DNA of 60,431 nucleotides from Clostridia bacterium (lineage in GTDB: Bacteria; Bacillota; Clostridia; Lachnospirales; Lachnospiraceae): NCBI GenBank assembly GCA_003246295.1, contig QKAS01000042.1:1-60431 (forward strand). Reading direction: 5' to 3'. How positions within the stretch are numbered: position 1 is the stretch's first letter; each line of letters begins with the position of its first letter. This document shows positions 17,110 to 27,717 of this stretch, in pieces. The position numbers were made by a program, and so were the translations under genes. The notes beneath the pieces are model-generated. The model saw nothing but the letters and a program-made list of their open reading frames with translations, had not been told where the DNA came from and did no database searches.

Positions 17110-19443
17110 TCATCCACTGGTCCTTTCAATATCAATGACACTGTCAATTGCCTGAATTTTATCAATAATCCGATTCAGTTCATCTCTTCCTCTGATTTCA
17201 AAGGAAGTTGACATTGTTGCAACTCCTTGCTTATTGGTTCTGGTATTCATTGCAAGGATGTCAATGTTTTTTTCAGTCAGTGCGCGCGTAATATCAGCAA
17301 GCAGACCATTTCTGTTATGTGCATATATTTTAATTTCCGCAAGATATTTCTCATCACCGACACCATCCCCGAAAGACTGCCACTCTGCATCAATCAAACG
17401 TGCTCTGTCCATTTCAGGCAGATTAATCACATTGATACAATCTGTGCGATGAATGGATACACCTCTTCCGCGCGTTACGAATCCAATGATTTCATCTCCC
17501 GGTACCGGGCTGCAGCATTTTGAAAAACGGACTGCCACATCATGAATCCCTTTCACAACAATCCCGCCTTTACTTTTCTGTGGCTGTGATTGTTTGATCT
17601 GGGCATTCTCATGTACTTCTGCAAGAATCTGTTCATCAGACATAACCTTACGGTTATCCCTTTCGTACATTTCCTGCATTTTATTGATAATCTGACCTTC
17701 TTTCAGACCACCATGACCAACTGCAGCAAGAACAGCTTCCCAGTCATGAAATCCGAATTTTTTCATCACATGATCCATGTAAAGCGGTTTCATGATATCA
17801 GGCATATTAATTGCCTTTGTCTTGCAGTAAGCCTGTAAAAGTTCTTTTCCTTTTACAATATTGTCATCTTTATATTCATTCTTGAACCATTGATTGATTT
17901 TGTTTTTAGCCTGTGTACTTTTAACAACATTTAACCAATCCCTGCTTGGACCTTTTGAATTATGTGATGTGATGACTTCAATTCTATCACCATTTTTTAT
18001 TTCATAATCGATGGTTACCAGTTTGCCATTGACTCTGGCACCAATCATCTTATTTCCAACAGCACTATGAATACTATATGCAAAGTCGATTGGGGTCGAC
18101 CCCGCTGGTAAATTCTTGACATCTCCTGTTGGTGTAAAGCAATATACATTATCAGAGAAAAGATCCAAATCGCTTTTTAACAGATTTAAGAATTCTCTGT
18201 TATCAGACATATCCTTCTGCCATTCAAGAATCTGACGAAGCCAGGACAATTTTTCCTCTTCCTGTGCTTTGATCTTTTTCCCGTCTGAAGCTTCTTTATA
18301 TTTCCAGTGCGCAGCAATACCATATTCAGCTGTTTTATGCATCTCAACGGTTCTGATTTGAATTTCAAAGGGTTGCCCTGTAGAACCAATCAGTGTCGTA
18401 TGAAGTGACTGGTACATATTTGCTTTTGGCATTGCGATGTAATCTTTAAAACGACCGGGGATCGGTTTATACATCTCATGAATGACGCCAAGCGCAGCAT
18501 AACAATCTTTCACACTGTCAACAATAATTCTGACAGCGAACAGATCATAAATCTGATCAATGGTCTTTCCCTGATTCTTCATTTTCTTGTAAATACTAAA
18601 AAAATGTTTTACCCTTCCATCAATCTGCGCTTTAATACCAACGCTTTCAATATGTTCCCTGACTTCATCAACAATGTCTTCCACATATTGTTCGCGTTCC
18701 GCTTTTCTGACGGAGATTTTCTCTGCCAGATCATAATAAATTTCTGGTTCCAGATATTTTAAGGACAGATCATCCAGTTCAACTTTAATCTTGGAAATAC
18801 CAAGTCTCTGCGCAATCGGTGAATAAATTTCCAGTGTTTCTCTTGCAATCCTCTGTTGCTTATCTGGCGGCATATGTTTCAGGGTACGCATATTATGAAG
18901 CCTGTCAGCCAGCTTGATCATAATGACTCGAATATCCTTCGCCATGGCAAGAAACATTTTTCTTAGATTTTCCGCCTGTAGTTCAGTTTTATCAGATGAT
19001 CTTTCATCTGCATTCTCCCCAGTAAACTGGAGCTGCTGAAGTTTTGTGACGCCATCTACTAAAAGTGCAACATCTGCACCGAACTGTTCTTTGATTTCAT
19101 CATCCGTTAAAATGGTGTCCTCAACAACATCATGCAGTATGCCTGCTACGATTGTTTCTTTATCAAGCTCCAGATCTGCAAGTATTATGGCAACGTAAAG
19201 TGGATGAATAATATAGGGCTCTCCTGATTTACGAACCTGATTCTGATGTGCAAGATTTGCGATCTGATAGGCTTTTTCAATCATGGAAATATCATCCGAT
19301 GGATGGTATTTTCGCACACGCGTAATAAGGTCCTGATATAATTGTTCAGGACTTAAAAATTCTTTGATAGGCTCAATACGCCCATCATCGATTACGACAC
19401 CTTTATTCAGTTTGCGAATGTCTGCCACATTATCTTCTGCCAT
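17110..19443 (-). CDS. relA: bifunctional (p)ppGpp synthetase/hydrolase RelA/SpoT
   Basis: Stringent-response enzyme that makes and degrades (p)ppGpp. Domains in order: HD hydrolase (about 45-200; His80, HDVVED at 104-109, ADRLHNMRTL), synthetase (about 250-370; GRFKDYIAMPKANMYQSLHT, EIQIRT), TGS (about 410-475; VYCFTPTGDVKNLPAGST), a helical/zinc-finger region with CCSPVPGDEI, and an ACT domain at the C terminus. Both catalytic sites keep their key residues, so it should be bifunctional. Length 777 is typical of Rel. Only a weak GGTGG site precedes the ATG. apt lies 28 nt upstream. Confidence 0.96.
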   Translation of the reverse strand: MAEDNVADIRKLNKGVVIDDGRIEPIKEFLSPEQLYQDLITRVRKYHPSDDISMIEKAYQIANLAHQNQVRKSGEPYIIHPLYVAIILADLELDKETIVAGILHDVVEDTILTDDEIKEQFGADVALLVDGVTKLQQLQFTGENADERSSDKTELQAENLRKMFLAMAKDIRVIMIKLADRLHNMRTLKHMPPDKQQRIARETLEIYSPIAQRLGISKIKVELDDLSLKYLEPEIYYDLAEKISVRKAEREQYVEDIVDEVREHIESVGIKAQIDGRVKHFFSIYKKMKNQGKTIDQIYDLFAVRIIVDSVKDCYAALGVIHEMYKPIPGRFKDYIAMPKANMYQSLHTTLIGSTGQPFEIQIRTVEMHKTAEYGIAAHWKYKEASDGKKIKAQEEEKLSWLRQILEWQKDMSDNREFLNLLKSDLDLFSDNVYCFTPTGDVKNLPAGSTPIDFAYSIHSAVGNKMIGARVNGKLVTIDYEIKNGDRIEVITSHNSKGPSRDWLNVVKSTQAKNKINQWFKNEYKDDNIVKGKELLQAYCKTKAINMPDIMKPLYMDHVMKKFGFHDWEAVLAAVGHGGLKEGQIINKMQEMYERDNRKVMSDEQILAEVHENAQIKQSQPQKSKGGIVVKGIHDVAVRFSKCCSPVPGDEIIGFVTRGRGVSIHRTDCINVINLPEMDRARLIDAEWQSFGDGVGDEKYLAEIKIYAHNRNGLLADITRALTEKNIDILAMNTRTNKQGVATMSTSFEIRGRDELNRIIDKIQAIDSVIDIERTSG

Positions 19444-19471
19444 AAAACCACCGTCACTTTTAATTCAATTT

Positions 19472-19996
19472 TTATTTTCCTTCATAAGTAAGAGCAGCGT
19501 CTACTCTGTACCCTTTAATTTTATCTCTGCCATTCAGTCCTGCAAGTTCAATCAATACTACAACACCGACAACGATTCCTCCAAGAGATTCAATCAGTTG
19601 AATCATAGCCTGTGTCGTACCGCCTGTCGCAATCAAATCATCTACAATCAATACCTTCTGTCCTGGTTTTATAGAGTCTTTGTGCATTTCAATGGTTGCC
19701 GTTCCATATTCAAGATCATATTCCTTTGAAACAGTTTCACAAGGAAGTTTTCCTTGTTTTCTGATTAATACAAATGGTTTATGATTCAGATAAGCAATTG
19801 GTGTTCCAAAAATAAATCCTCTGGATTCTGGTCCCGCAACAACATCAAAATCCATATCTTTGATCAGATCCTGCATTGTATCAATTGCCAGATGCAAGCC
19901 ATCAGCATCCTGCAAAACACTGGTCACGTCTCTGAATAAGATTCCTTCTTCTGGAAAATCCGGTATACTTCTAACATATTCTTCTAATTTTTTCAT
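19472..19996 (-). CDS. apt: adenine phosphoribosyltransferase
   Basis: Salvages adenine to AMP using PRPP. 174 residues; the PRPP loop VLIVDDLIATGGT and the APT signature VAGPESRGFIFG are present, with RKQGKLP. GGAGG lies 10 nt before the ATG and itself overlaps the stop of the preceding VOC gene. The apt-relA order is conserved in Clostridia. Confidence 0.96.
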   Translation of the reverse strand: MKKLEEYVRSIPDFPEEGILFRDVTSVLQDADGLHLAIDTMQDLIKDMDFDVVAGPESRGFIFGTPIAYLNHKPFVLIRKQGKLPCETVSKEYDLEYGTATIEMHKDSIKPGQKVLIVDDLIATGGTTQAMIQLIESLGGIVVGVVVLIELAGLNGRDKIKGYRVDAALTYEGK

Positions 19997-19999
19997 GGT

Positions 20000-20377
20000 T
20001 TAATTCCTCCTGCCAGGTATGATTTCAAGCCAGTATCCATCGGGATCAGCTATAAAATAAATACCCATTGCCTTATTTTCAAAACAAATGCATCCCATCT
20101 CTTTATGCTTTTCATAAGCTGCATCAAAATCATCTACTTCAAACGCAAGATGAAACTCGTTATCACCCAGGTTATAATGATCCTTTTCCCAGTCACGAAG
20201 CCATGTGAGTTCTAGCAGATGCCCACTTGTTTCATCTTCAAGATAAACCAGGATAAAGCTTCCATCTGGCTGAACTTTTCTGTGGTGTTCCGTCAGACCG
20301 AGTGCATTGGTATAGAACTGAAGAGATGCTTCAAGATTCACTACATTTATATTATTATGAACAAATTGAAATTTCAT
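20000..20377 (-). CDS. VOC-family protein, lactoylglutathione lyase-like
   Basis: Small two-repeat vicinal-oxygen-chelate protein, 125 residues, like glyoxalase I: FVHNNINVVNLEASLQFYTNALGL, LLELTW, FHLAFEVDD and YWLEIIP supply the usual His/Glu metal ligands (His7, a Glu in LLEL, the His of FHLAF, and the Glu of WLEI). It opens the operon with apt and relA and has a strong promoter. Activity on methylglyoxal is suggested by family and by the MBL hydrolase four genes on, but VOC proteins are diverse. Confidence 0.85.
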   Translation of the reverse strand: MKFQFVHNNINVVNLEASLQFYTNALGLTEHHRKVQPDGSFILVYLEDETSGHLLELTWLRDWEKDHYNLGDNEFHLAFEVDDFDAAYEKHKEMGCICFENKAMGIYFIADPDGYWLEIIPGRRN

Positions 20378-20436
20378 CGTGTGTTCTCACCTTTCCATTC
20401 TCACTTTCTACTCTCAAAATGCGAATTCCATTCTCC

Positions 20437-20465
20437 ATTATATTATTTTTCAAATAGGAAGTCAA
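20437..20465 (-). promoter_or_regulatory. promoter of the VOC-apt-relA-hisS-aspS operon
   Basis: TTGACT (20460-20465), 17-bp spacer, TATAAT (20437-20442), about 60 nt upstream of the VOC start. Confidence 0.8.
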
Positions 20466-20528
20466 AATATTTATCAAGAAAGCTCTGGTAATTCTTTATC
20501 AATAAATGAGCAAGTCACAAAAATAATA

Positions 20529-20575
20529 GGGACGCAGATACTGCACATAAATAATATGCATTGTATCTACGTCCC
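20529..20575 (-). terminator. groESL terminator
   Basis: GGGACGCAGATA (20529-20540) pairs with TATCTACGTCCC (20564-20575) with one wobble; inner bases extend the stem. The minus strand continues TATTATTTTTGT, just after the groEL stop. Confidence 0.8.
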
Positions 20576-20591
20576 CTGAAAATACATGAAA

Positions 20592-22241
<1,650 letters not shown>

Positions 22242-22526
22242 TTATTGAAGAACAGCTAATATATCGCTCTGTTTTACAATAATGTATTCTACATCTTCTA
22301 CCTTTACATCTGTTCCGGCATATTTGGAGTAAATAACCTGATCTCCTGGTTTTACTTCCATTTTCACTTCTTTGCCATCGATCATGCCACCAGGGCCTAC
22401 TGCGATTACTTCAGCCTGCTGCGGTTTTTCTTTATTCTGTCCCGGTAATACAATTCCTGATTTTGTTGTTTCTTCCGCAACTAGTTGTTTTAAAACAACT
22501 CTGTCTCCTAATGGTACTAAATTCAT
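22242..22526 (-). CDS. groES: co-chaperonin GroES (Hsp10)
   Basis: Heptameric lid of the GroEL cage, 94 residues: MNLVPLGDRVVLKQL, the mobile-loop region TKSGIVLPG and KYAGTDVKVEDVEYIIVK. The start is ATG 22524-22526, set by AAGGAGG 7-8 nt upstream; a frame that opens 54 nt earlier runs into the untranslated leader and is rejected. Confidence 0.98.
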   Translation of the reverse strand: MNLVPLGDRVVLKQLVAEETTKSGIVLPGQNKEKPQQAEVIAVGPGGMIDGKEVKMEVKPGDQVIYSKYAGTDVKVEDVEYIIVKQSDILAVLQ

Positions 22527-22564
22527 AATAAAACCTCCTTGATCAAATTGTTTCGAATGAATTA

Positions 22565-22591
22565 TTAGCACTCTCATCATATGAGTGCTAA
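22565..22591. promoter_or_regulatory. CIRCE operator (HrcA site)
   Basis: Perfect TTAGCACTC (22565-22573), 9-bp spacer, GAGTGCTAA (22583-22591). It lies just downstream of the expected transcription start of groESL, the classic place for HrcA repression and heat-shock release. Confidence 0.97.
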
Positions 22592-22603
22592 TTACTAAAA
22601 CAT

Positions 22604-22632
22604 ATATTAGTAAGTTTATATTTCTTTCGCAA
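22604..22632 (-). promoter_or_regulatory. groESL promoter
   Basis: TTGCGA (22627-22632), 17-bp spacer, TAATAT (22604-22609), immediately upstream of CIRCE. Confidence 0.65.
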
Positions 22633-22660
22633 CGTCACTCAGTTCTCTATTTTTTCACTT

Positions 22661-22700
22661 TTCTCTTGTTTTCTCATTTTTTCTCGTTTTTTCTCGCTTT
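22661..22700 (-). repeat. four 10-bp phased A-tract repeats upstream of the groESL promoter
   Basis: On the plus strand TTCTC begins at 22661, 22671, 22681 and 22691, each followed by T-rich bases; on the minus strand this is four GAGAAAA units exactly one helical turn apart. Such phasing is expected to bend DNA; the array ends about 28 bp upstream of the -35. Confidence 0.7.
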
Positions 22701-22748
22701 ATTATATCAAGTCACAAAAAAAATGATTTTATATTTTTTTTAGAATTA

Positions 22749-23690
22749 TTACTCCGAAAGCAATGCCATTCCACGCTCTAAACGTTCCTGGTATCCTGGT
22801 GCACTTTTAAGTTCAATTTTATTCTGCAGCATTTCATATTCTGCTTCTGAAAAAAGTTCTGACAAATGTTCCTCAATGTTTGTCTTATGTACAAAGCCAC
22901 ATGCTACGGAAGGTGCAAGAACCTGGTCCTGAAATAAATCGCATCTATTTTGTATTTTTTTACAAAACTCATACGCCTCTCCATCTTCAGCCATTGGTAT
23001 TAAAACATGGAACACATCTCCATCAACGCGTCCAATAATATATTCAGGCTTTGCTTCTTTTTTGATCATTCCAGCAACTGTTTTGATTAATCTGTCGCTT
23101 TCATCGTCACCATAATGTTGATTTACATACTTCCAGTCATTTATATTCAGACAGATTGCCGCGACTGGTACAATAAAAGACCGTTCCACTACATTCATTC
23201 TATTGATAAAATAATTTTTGGTCAGGACTCCTGTCAATGCATCATTTTTTTCAGCATGTTTTGCCTGATACCGTTCCTTTTCCAGACTTTGTTCCAGTTC
23301 TTCTGCATAGGCAAGTGTTTCTTCTGACTGAAATGCCAATTTCGCCTGGTTTGCAAGCTGAACAACCAAACTGTTGACCAGTTCATCTATATTCTCTTTT
23401 TTATCTGGTCTGTCACAATCATTTACAACATAGAGATGACCAATCGTTCTATCATACACTCTGATTTTCCGTCCTGGAGAATGTTCCACATCAGGAATAA
23501 ACCCCTCAAAATCACCGATTGCCACAGCACGTTCCCCATGACGTTCTGTCAACAATATTTTCACACCTGTTACAGCAGCAAAACACTTCAGATAATTCCT
23601 GAGCTCATTCATCTCATAAAGGCAGGAAAGATTATAATTTTTGATATGATCTCTCCAGCGCTGCTCCAGTTCTTTGATCTGTTTGTCCAT
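22749..23690 (-). CDS. cytoplasmic protein with degenerate GGDEF domain
   Basis: About 313 residues, no transmembrane helix. The N-terminal half (to about residue 140) looks like a small sensory domain ending in a coiled coil (EETLAYAEELEQSLEKERYQAKHAEKNDALTG), followed by a GGDEF-type fold: DALTGVLTKNYF, then GRVDGDVF where active cyclases have R-x-GGDEF. The GG and the catalytic acids are shifted or lost, so diguanylate cyclase activity is doubtful; a c-di-GMP- or GTP-binding receptor role is possible. The start is taken at the ATG 23688-23690 (MDKQ); an ATG 12 nt earlier is the alternative. It follows trpA by 43 nt with no visible terminator and may be the last gene of the trp operon. Confidence 0.75.
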   Translation of the reverse strand: MDKQIKELEQRWRDHIKNYNLSCLYEMNELRNYLKCFAAVTGVKILLTERHGERAVAIGDFEGFIPDVEHSPGRKIRVYDRTIGHLYVVNDCDRPDKKENIDELVNSLVVQLANQAKLAFQSEETLAYAEELEQSLEKERYQAKHAEKNDALTGVLTKNYFINRMNVVERSFIVPVAAICLNINDWKYVNQHYGDDESDRLIKTVAGMIKKEAKPEYIIGRVDGDVFHVLIPMAEDGEAYEFCKKIQNRCDLFQDQVLAPSVACGFVHKTNIEEHLSELFSEAEYEMLQNKIELKSAPGYQERLERGMALLSE

Positions 23691-23733
23691 ATACCCACCC
23701 ATCCTTTAAAGTCATTTTGAAATACTCTCTTAC

Positions 23734-24534
23734 CTATTTTACTCCATTCATCTCATTCTTGAAAGTAGTAATATATTCTTTTATGACTTCAAGATTATAA
23801 TTATTCTTCTCCATTAGCTGTATAAAATAAGAGCCTACAATGCACCCATCTATGACATCCCCCATCGGTACGATATCCTGTGCCGTTCTGATGCCAAATC
23901 CCATCATAACAGGAATCTTTGATACAGATTTTACTTTTTGCAGATATTGCAGAATATCTTTATGGAAGGTTGCTTCCTGTCCGGTTACGCCCATTGATGA
24001 AACACAATAAACAAATCCCTTTGCATCTTTTAAGAGCATTGGTATTCTTTGTTTTGAAACAGGAGAGACTAACGGAACCAGAATTGGTGCATCCTGCGTT
24101 TTATCAATTACTTTTTTTAGATTTCCCTGCTCTTCATAGGGAAGGTCAGGTATGATAAGTCCATCTACACCTACTGATGCACATTTTGCTACAAATGCTG
24201 CAATTCCATAAAAAGATATTGTATTATAATACATCATAAAAACAATCGGTATCTGACAGCCCTCTATTCTGAGTTTTTCAACAAGATCAAATACTTTTTT
24301 CAGATTAGTCCCTTTTTGTATAGAGCGAAAAGACGCATCCTGAATTACTGGACCATCTGCAACAGGATCCGAGAACGGAATCCCAAGCTCCAGAATATCA
24401 GTCCCTGCTTCCTCCTGTGCTCGTATGACATCTGCACATCTATCCATATCAGGCAGCCCCGCTGTCATGTAGGTAATAAATGCTTTATGTCCTGCTTCTT
24501 TCAGCAGGGCCAGCTTTTTTTCTATTCTATTCAT
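23734..24534 (-). CDS. trpA: tryptophan synthase alpha subunit
   Basis: Splits indole-glycerol phosphate to indole, which is channelled to TrpB. 266 residues; ELGIPFSDPVADGPVIQ (catalytic Glu and Asp region), FMMYYNTI, GVDGLIIPDLP and GFGIRTAQDI. ATG with GGGAGG 6-7 nt upstream, 20 nt after trpB. Confidence 0.97.
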   Translation of the reverse strand: MNRIEKKLALLKEAGHKAFITYMTAGLPDMDRCADVIRAQEEAGTDILELGIPFSDPVADGPVIQDASFRSIQKGTNLKKVFDLVEKLRIEGCQIPIVFMMYYNTISFYGIAAFVAKCASVGVDGLIIPDLPYEEQGNLKKVIDKTQDAPILVPLVSPVSKQRIPMLLKDAKGFVYCVSSMGVTGQEATFHKDILQYLQKVKSVSKIPVMMGFGIRTAQDIVPMGDVIDGCIVGSYFIQLMEKNNYNLEVIKEYITTFKNEMNGVK

Positions 24535-24554
24535 GATTTCCTCCCTGTTTTATC

Positions 24555-25739
24555 TTAGTTCAAATAGTCTTCCCCATTAAAATAAGCTTCTATTGTTGCA
24601 GCATCTTTATCTCCACGTCCCGAAAGGCATAAAACAATTGCCTGATTCTTTTTCATTGTCTTTGCCTTTTTCAAAGCATAAGCTAATGCATGGGCGCTTT
24701 CTATTGCAGGTATAATCCCTTCCATTCTGCAAAGTTCTGATAATGCTTCCATTGCCTCTTCATCAGTGACAGAAACATATTTAACACGTTTGATATCATT
24801 TAAGTATGCATGTTCAGGTCCCACTCCCGGATAATCAAGTCCGGCTGAGATAGAATGTGCCAATTTCACATTTCCATCATCATCCTGTAACAGATAAGAT
24901 CTCATCCCATGTAAAATACCAGCTTTCCCAGCTGCAAGTGCTGCAGCATGCTTGCCACTTGCGATTCCCATTCCAGCTGCTTCTACTCCAATTAATTCCA
25001 CCTCTGTGTCTTGAATAAATTCTGCAAACATACCAATAGAATTCGAACCACCACCCACACAGGCAATGACGGTGTCAGGCAGTCTGTTTTCTTTTTCCAT
25101 AAACTGCTTCCTGGCTTCTACGCTGATGATTCTCTGAAATTCTTTTACCATCATAGGATATGGGTGTGGTCCCACTGCAGACCCTATGATATAAAAGGTA
25201 TCCTCTGCTGTTTTTGCCCAAGTCCTGATTGCTTCATTGGTTGCATCTTTTAGTGTATTGCTTCCTGACTGAACACCAATCACTTTTGCACCCAGCATCT
25301 CCATTCTCATTACATTCAGATGCTGTCTTTCAATATCTTCTGTCCCCATATAAACTGTACATTCCATATTAAAAAGCGCTGCTCCTGTCGCAGTTGCGAC
25401 GCCATGTTGCCCTGCTCCGGTCTCTGCAATTACTTTTGTTTTTCCCATTCTTCTGGCTAACAGAATCTGTCCAATTACATTATTGATTTTATGTGCACCA
25501 GTATGATTCAAATCTTCTCTTTTTAAATAAATTTTACATCCATACTTCTCTGAAAGTCTGTTTGCAAGCGTAAGCGGTGTTTCTCTCCCTACATATTCCT
25601 TCAGATAATAATGATATTCTTTCATAAACTCTGGATCCTTACATGCTTCATGAAATGCTTCTTCCAGTTCATGTAAGGTATTCATCAATGCTTCGGAAAC
25701 AAATTGTCCGCCATATTCACCATAATAACTTTCACTCAT
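24555..25739 (-). CDS. trpB: tryptophan synthase beta subunit
   Basis: PLP enzyme joining indole and serine. 394 residues; the PLP lysine is in [14 protein letters not shown], the phosphate cradle in [12 protein letters not shown], and AETGAGQHG matches the beta-replacement site. TrpB1 type. Its ATG overlaps the trpF stop by 8 nt. Confidence 0.98.
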   Translation of the reverse strand: MSESYYGEYGGQFVSEALMNTLHELEEAFHEACKDPEFMKEYHYYLKEYVGRETPLTLANRLSEKYGCKIYLKREDLNHTGAHKINNVIGQILLARRMGKTKVIAETGAGQHGVATATGAALFNMECTVYMGTEDIERQHLNVMRMEMLGAKVIGVQSGSNTLKDATNEAIRTWAKTAEDTFYIIGSAVGPHPYPMMVKEFQRIISVEARKQFMEKENRLPDTVIACVGGGSNSIGMFAEFIQDTEVELIGVEAAGMGIASGKHAAALAAGKAGILHGMRSYLLQDDDGNVKLAHSISAGLDYPGVGPEHAYLNDIKRVKYVSVTDEEAMEALSELCRMEGIIPAIESAHALAYALKKAKTMKKNQAIVLCLSGRGDKDAATIEAYFNGEDYLN

Positions 25740-26367
25740 ATCTTCTTACCTCTCTGACAAAATTTCTGATTTTTTCTCTGTCTTTCCCTTTTAATCCATC
25801 CCGTTCAACACCACTGCTACAATCAACAACATCAGGACCTACAATTTGAATTGCCAGGCTAACATTATCATATTGTAGTCCTCCAGCAAGAAACACCTTT
25901 CTGCCAGAACTTCGGATTTTCTGGATATCTTTTTGTTCCAACTGATTCCATCCGTAAGCTTCCCCGCTTCCAGGCCTTACAGAATCTATTAATATTGCTG
26001 ACAGATTTGGCTCCTTTGCATATGCTTCTTCTGGAATATGTTCATGAGAATATGCTCTGATGACAGGAATCTTACTCTGTGATATTGTTTGTGTATTTAT
26101 TTCACCATGAATCTGAATCATATCAAATCCCATATCACAAACAAGTTTCATTTCTTCCAGGGTAGGACTTACACATACTGCAACCATAATGATCTCTCCC
26201 TGCTCCTTTGCCATCTTTACGATACATTCTGCTTGCTCTGATGAACAATAACGCTTACTTTCCTTGTAAAAAAGCACAATTCCTGCGTACTCCACTTTCT
26301 CTTCCATCAACCATTTCAATTCTTCTGTTGATGTAATCCCACATATTTTAATCTTCGTTTTTTTCAT
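25732..26367 (-). CDS. trpF: phosphoribosylanthranilate isomerase
   Basis: Amadori rearrangement of PRA to CdRP. About 211 residues; KIKICGIT with the catalytic Cys, [21 protein letters not shown] and DCSSGVE are all present. The start is ATG 26365-26367 (GGAAAG 7 nt upstream), overlapping trpC by 20 nt; an ATG 18 nt earlier is possible. Confidence 0.95.
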   Translation of the reverse strand: MKKTKIKICGITSTEELKWLMEEKVEYAGIVLFYKESKRYCSSEQAECIVKMAKEQGEIIMVAVCVSPTLEEMKLVCDMGFDMIQIHGEINTQTISQSKIPVIRAYSHEHIPEEAYAKEPNLSAILIDSVRPGSGEAYGWNQLEQKDIQKIRSSGRKVFLAGGLQYDNVSLAIQIVGPDVVDCSSGVERDGLKGKDREKIRNFVREVRRYE

Positions 26368-27139
26368 AACATTCTTTCCATGCATTCGCTTTTTGTCCCG
26401 GACAATCTGCTTCCATCAGTGCTGTTCCAACTAAGATTGCTTTCACACCACATTGCTTTAAAAATACAATATCCTCTTTGCGTTCAATACCACTTTCTGC
26501 AATTAATATTGTCTCCTCCGGTACCATAGCAGCAAGCTGTCTGGTCGTATTCAAATCAATCGTAAAATCCTTGAGATTTCTGTTGTTGATTCCAATCATG
26601 GCAGCATCCAGACCTATGGCACGCTTCATTTCTTCCTCATCATGCACCTCTACGAGCGCATCCATCCCTAATAAGGATGCCAGTTCATAAAATCGTTTCA
26701 AATCCCTATCCTTTAAAATGGATGCAATCAGAAGAATACAGTCAGCACCTATTAATTTTGCCTCAAAAATCTGATACGGGTCTATAATAAAATCTTTTCT
26801 TATCATAGGGAGATCTGACATCGCCCGAATTTCCTTAAAATAGTTGACTCCTCCATGAAAAAAATCTTCTTCTGTCAGACAGGAAATTGCATCGACTGAT
26901 TCATTATATTCTTTGATTCTTTCTGTAAGTGAAAGCTTCTGTTCCATTATCCCGTGACTTGGAGATGCATTTTTAAATTCACCAATGATTGACAAATGTT
27001 CCCCTGCCATTGCCTGATAAAAAGAATTACTTTCCCGACTACATCCAGTTGCCAGTTCCATCATTTTATCTTCAGATAACTCATTCTTCTGCAAAATCAG
27101 TCTTTTTTTCTTGGCTTCTACAATATCATCTAATATCAT
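26348..27139 (-). CDS. trpC: indole-3-glycerol-phosphate synthase
   Basis: Closes CdRP to indole-glycerol phosphate. 263 residues; IIGEFKNASPSHG (catalytic Lys), RKDFIIDPYQIFEAKLIGAD, LVEVHDEEE, GINNRNL and LIAESGI. Its ATG overlaps the trpG stop as ATGA, leaving no room for trpD. Confidence 0.96.
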   Translation of the reverse strand: MILDDIVEAKKKRLILQKNELSEDKMMELATGCSRESNSFYQAMAGEHLSIIGEFKNASPSHGIMEQKLSLTERIKEYNESVDAISCLTEEDFFHGGVNYFKEIRAMSDLPMIRKDFIIDPYQIFEAKLIGADCILLIASILKDRDLKRFYELASLLGMDALVEVHDEEEMKRAIGLDAAMIGINNRNLKDFTIDLNTTRQLAAMVPEETILIAESGIERKEDIVFLKQCGVKAILVGTALMEADCPGQKANAWKECYEKNED

Positions 27140-27717
27140 GCTTTCAGTCCTCCCTGTATTCTGATAAAGTTCTCAATCATACGCTTCCCATATTCTGTAT
27201 AAATTGACTCCGGATGAAATTGTAATCCATATACAGTATATTCTCTATGAGACAACGCCATAATCTCCCCATCTTCCGTTTGTGATTGTATCTGAAGGCA
27301 TTTTGGCAGATCTTTCACCTGTACCCCCAGAGAATGATATCTTGCCACGTGTACTGGTGTTGGTATCCCTTGAAAAAGCCCCTGTCCATCATGCCTGATT
27401 ACACTTTGTTTCCCATGTAGTACCTGCTTTGCATACGTTACCGTTCCCCCAAATGCTTCTCCAATACACTGATGCCCAAGACAAATGCCAAGAATCGGAA
27501 TTTTCCCAGAAAAATGCCTGATAACTTCCATGCAGATACCAGCATCCTTAGGACTTTTGGGACCTGGAGACAGAATAATCTGTCGGGGATTGATTTTTTC
27601 GATTTCATCTATCGTTATTTTGTCATTCCTTACCACCTTGATCTGTGTGGTAAATGTTCCAATATATTGATACAAATTATAAGTAAACGAATCATAGTTG
27701 TCTATGAGTAGAATCAT
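27136..27717 (-). CDS. trpG: anthranilate synthase component II (glutamine amidotransferase)
   Basis: Releases ammonia from glutamine for TrpE. 193 residues, class I amidotransferase: DNYDSFTYNL, LGICLGHQ with the nucleophilic Cys, and FHPESI with the His-Glu pair. Not fused to trpD. May also serve p-aminobenzoate synthesis; no pabB is nearby. 4-nt overlaps on both sides. Confidence 0.96.
   Translation of the reverse strand: MILLIDNYDSFTYNLYQYIGTFTTQIKVVRNDKITIDEIEKINPRQIILSPGPKSPKDAGICMEVIRHFSGKIPILGICLGHQCIGEAFGGTVTYAKQVLHGKQSVIRHDGQGLFQGIPTPVHVARYHSLGVQVKDLPKCLQIQSQTEDGEIMALSHREYTVYGLQFHPESIYTEYGKRMIENFIRIQGGLKA

Noticed and set aside
22715..22741. A/T-only inverted repeat after the GGDEF gene
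   Set aside because: A7-8 pairing with T7-8 makes too weak a stem to call a terminator, and A/T-rich spacers give such repeats by chance.
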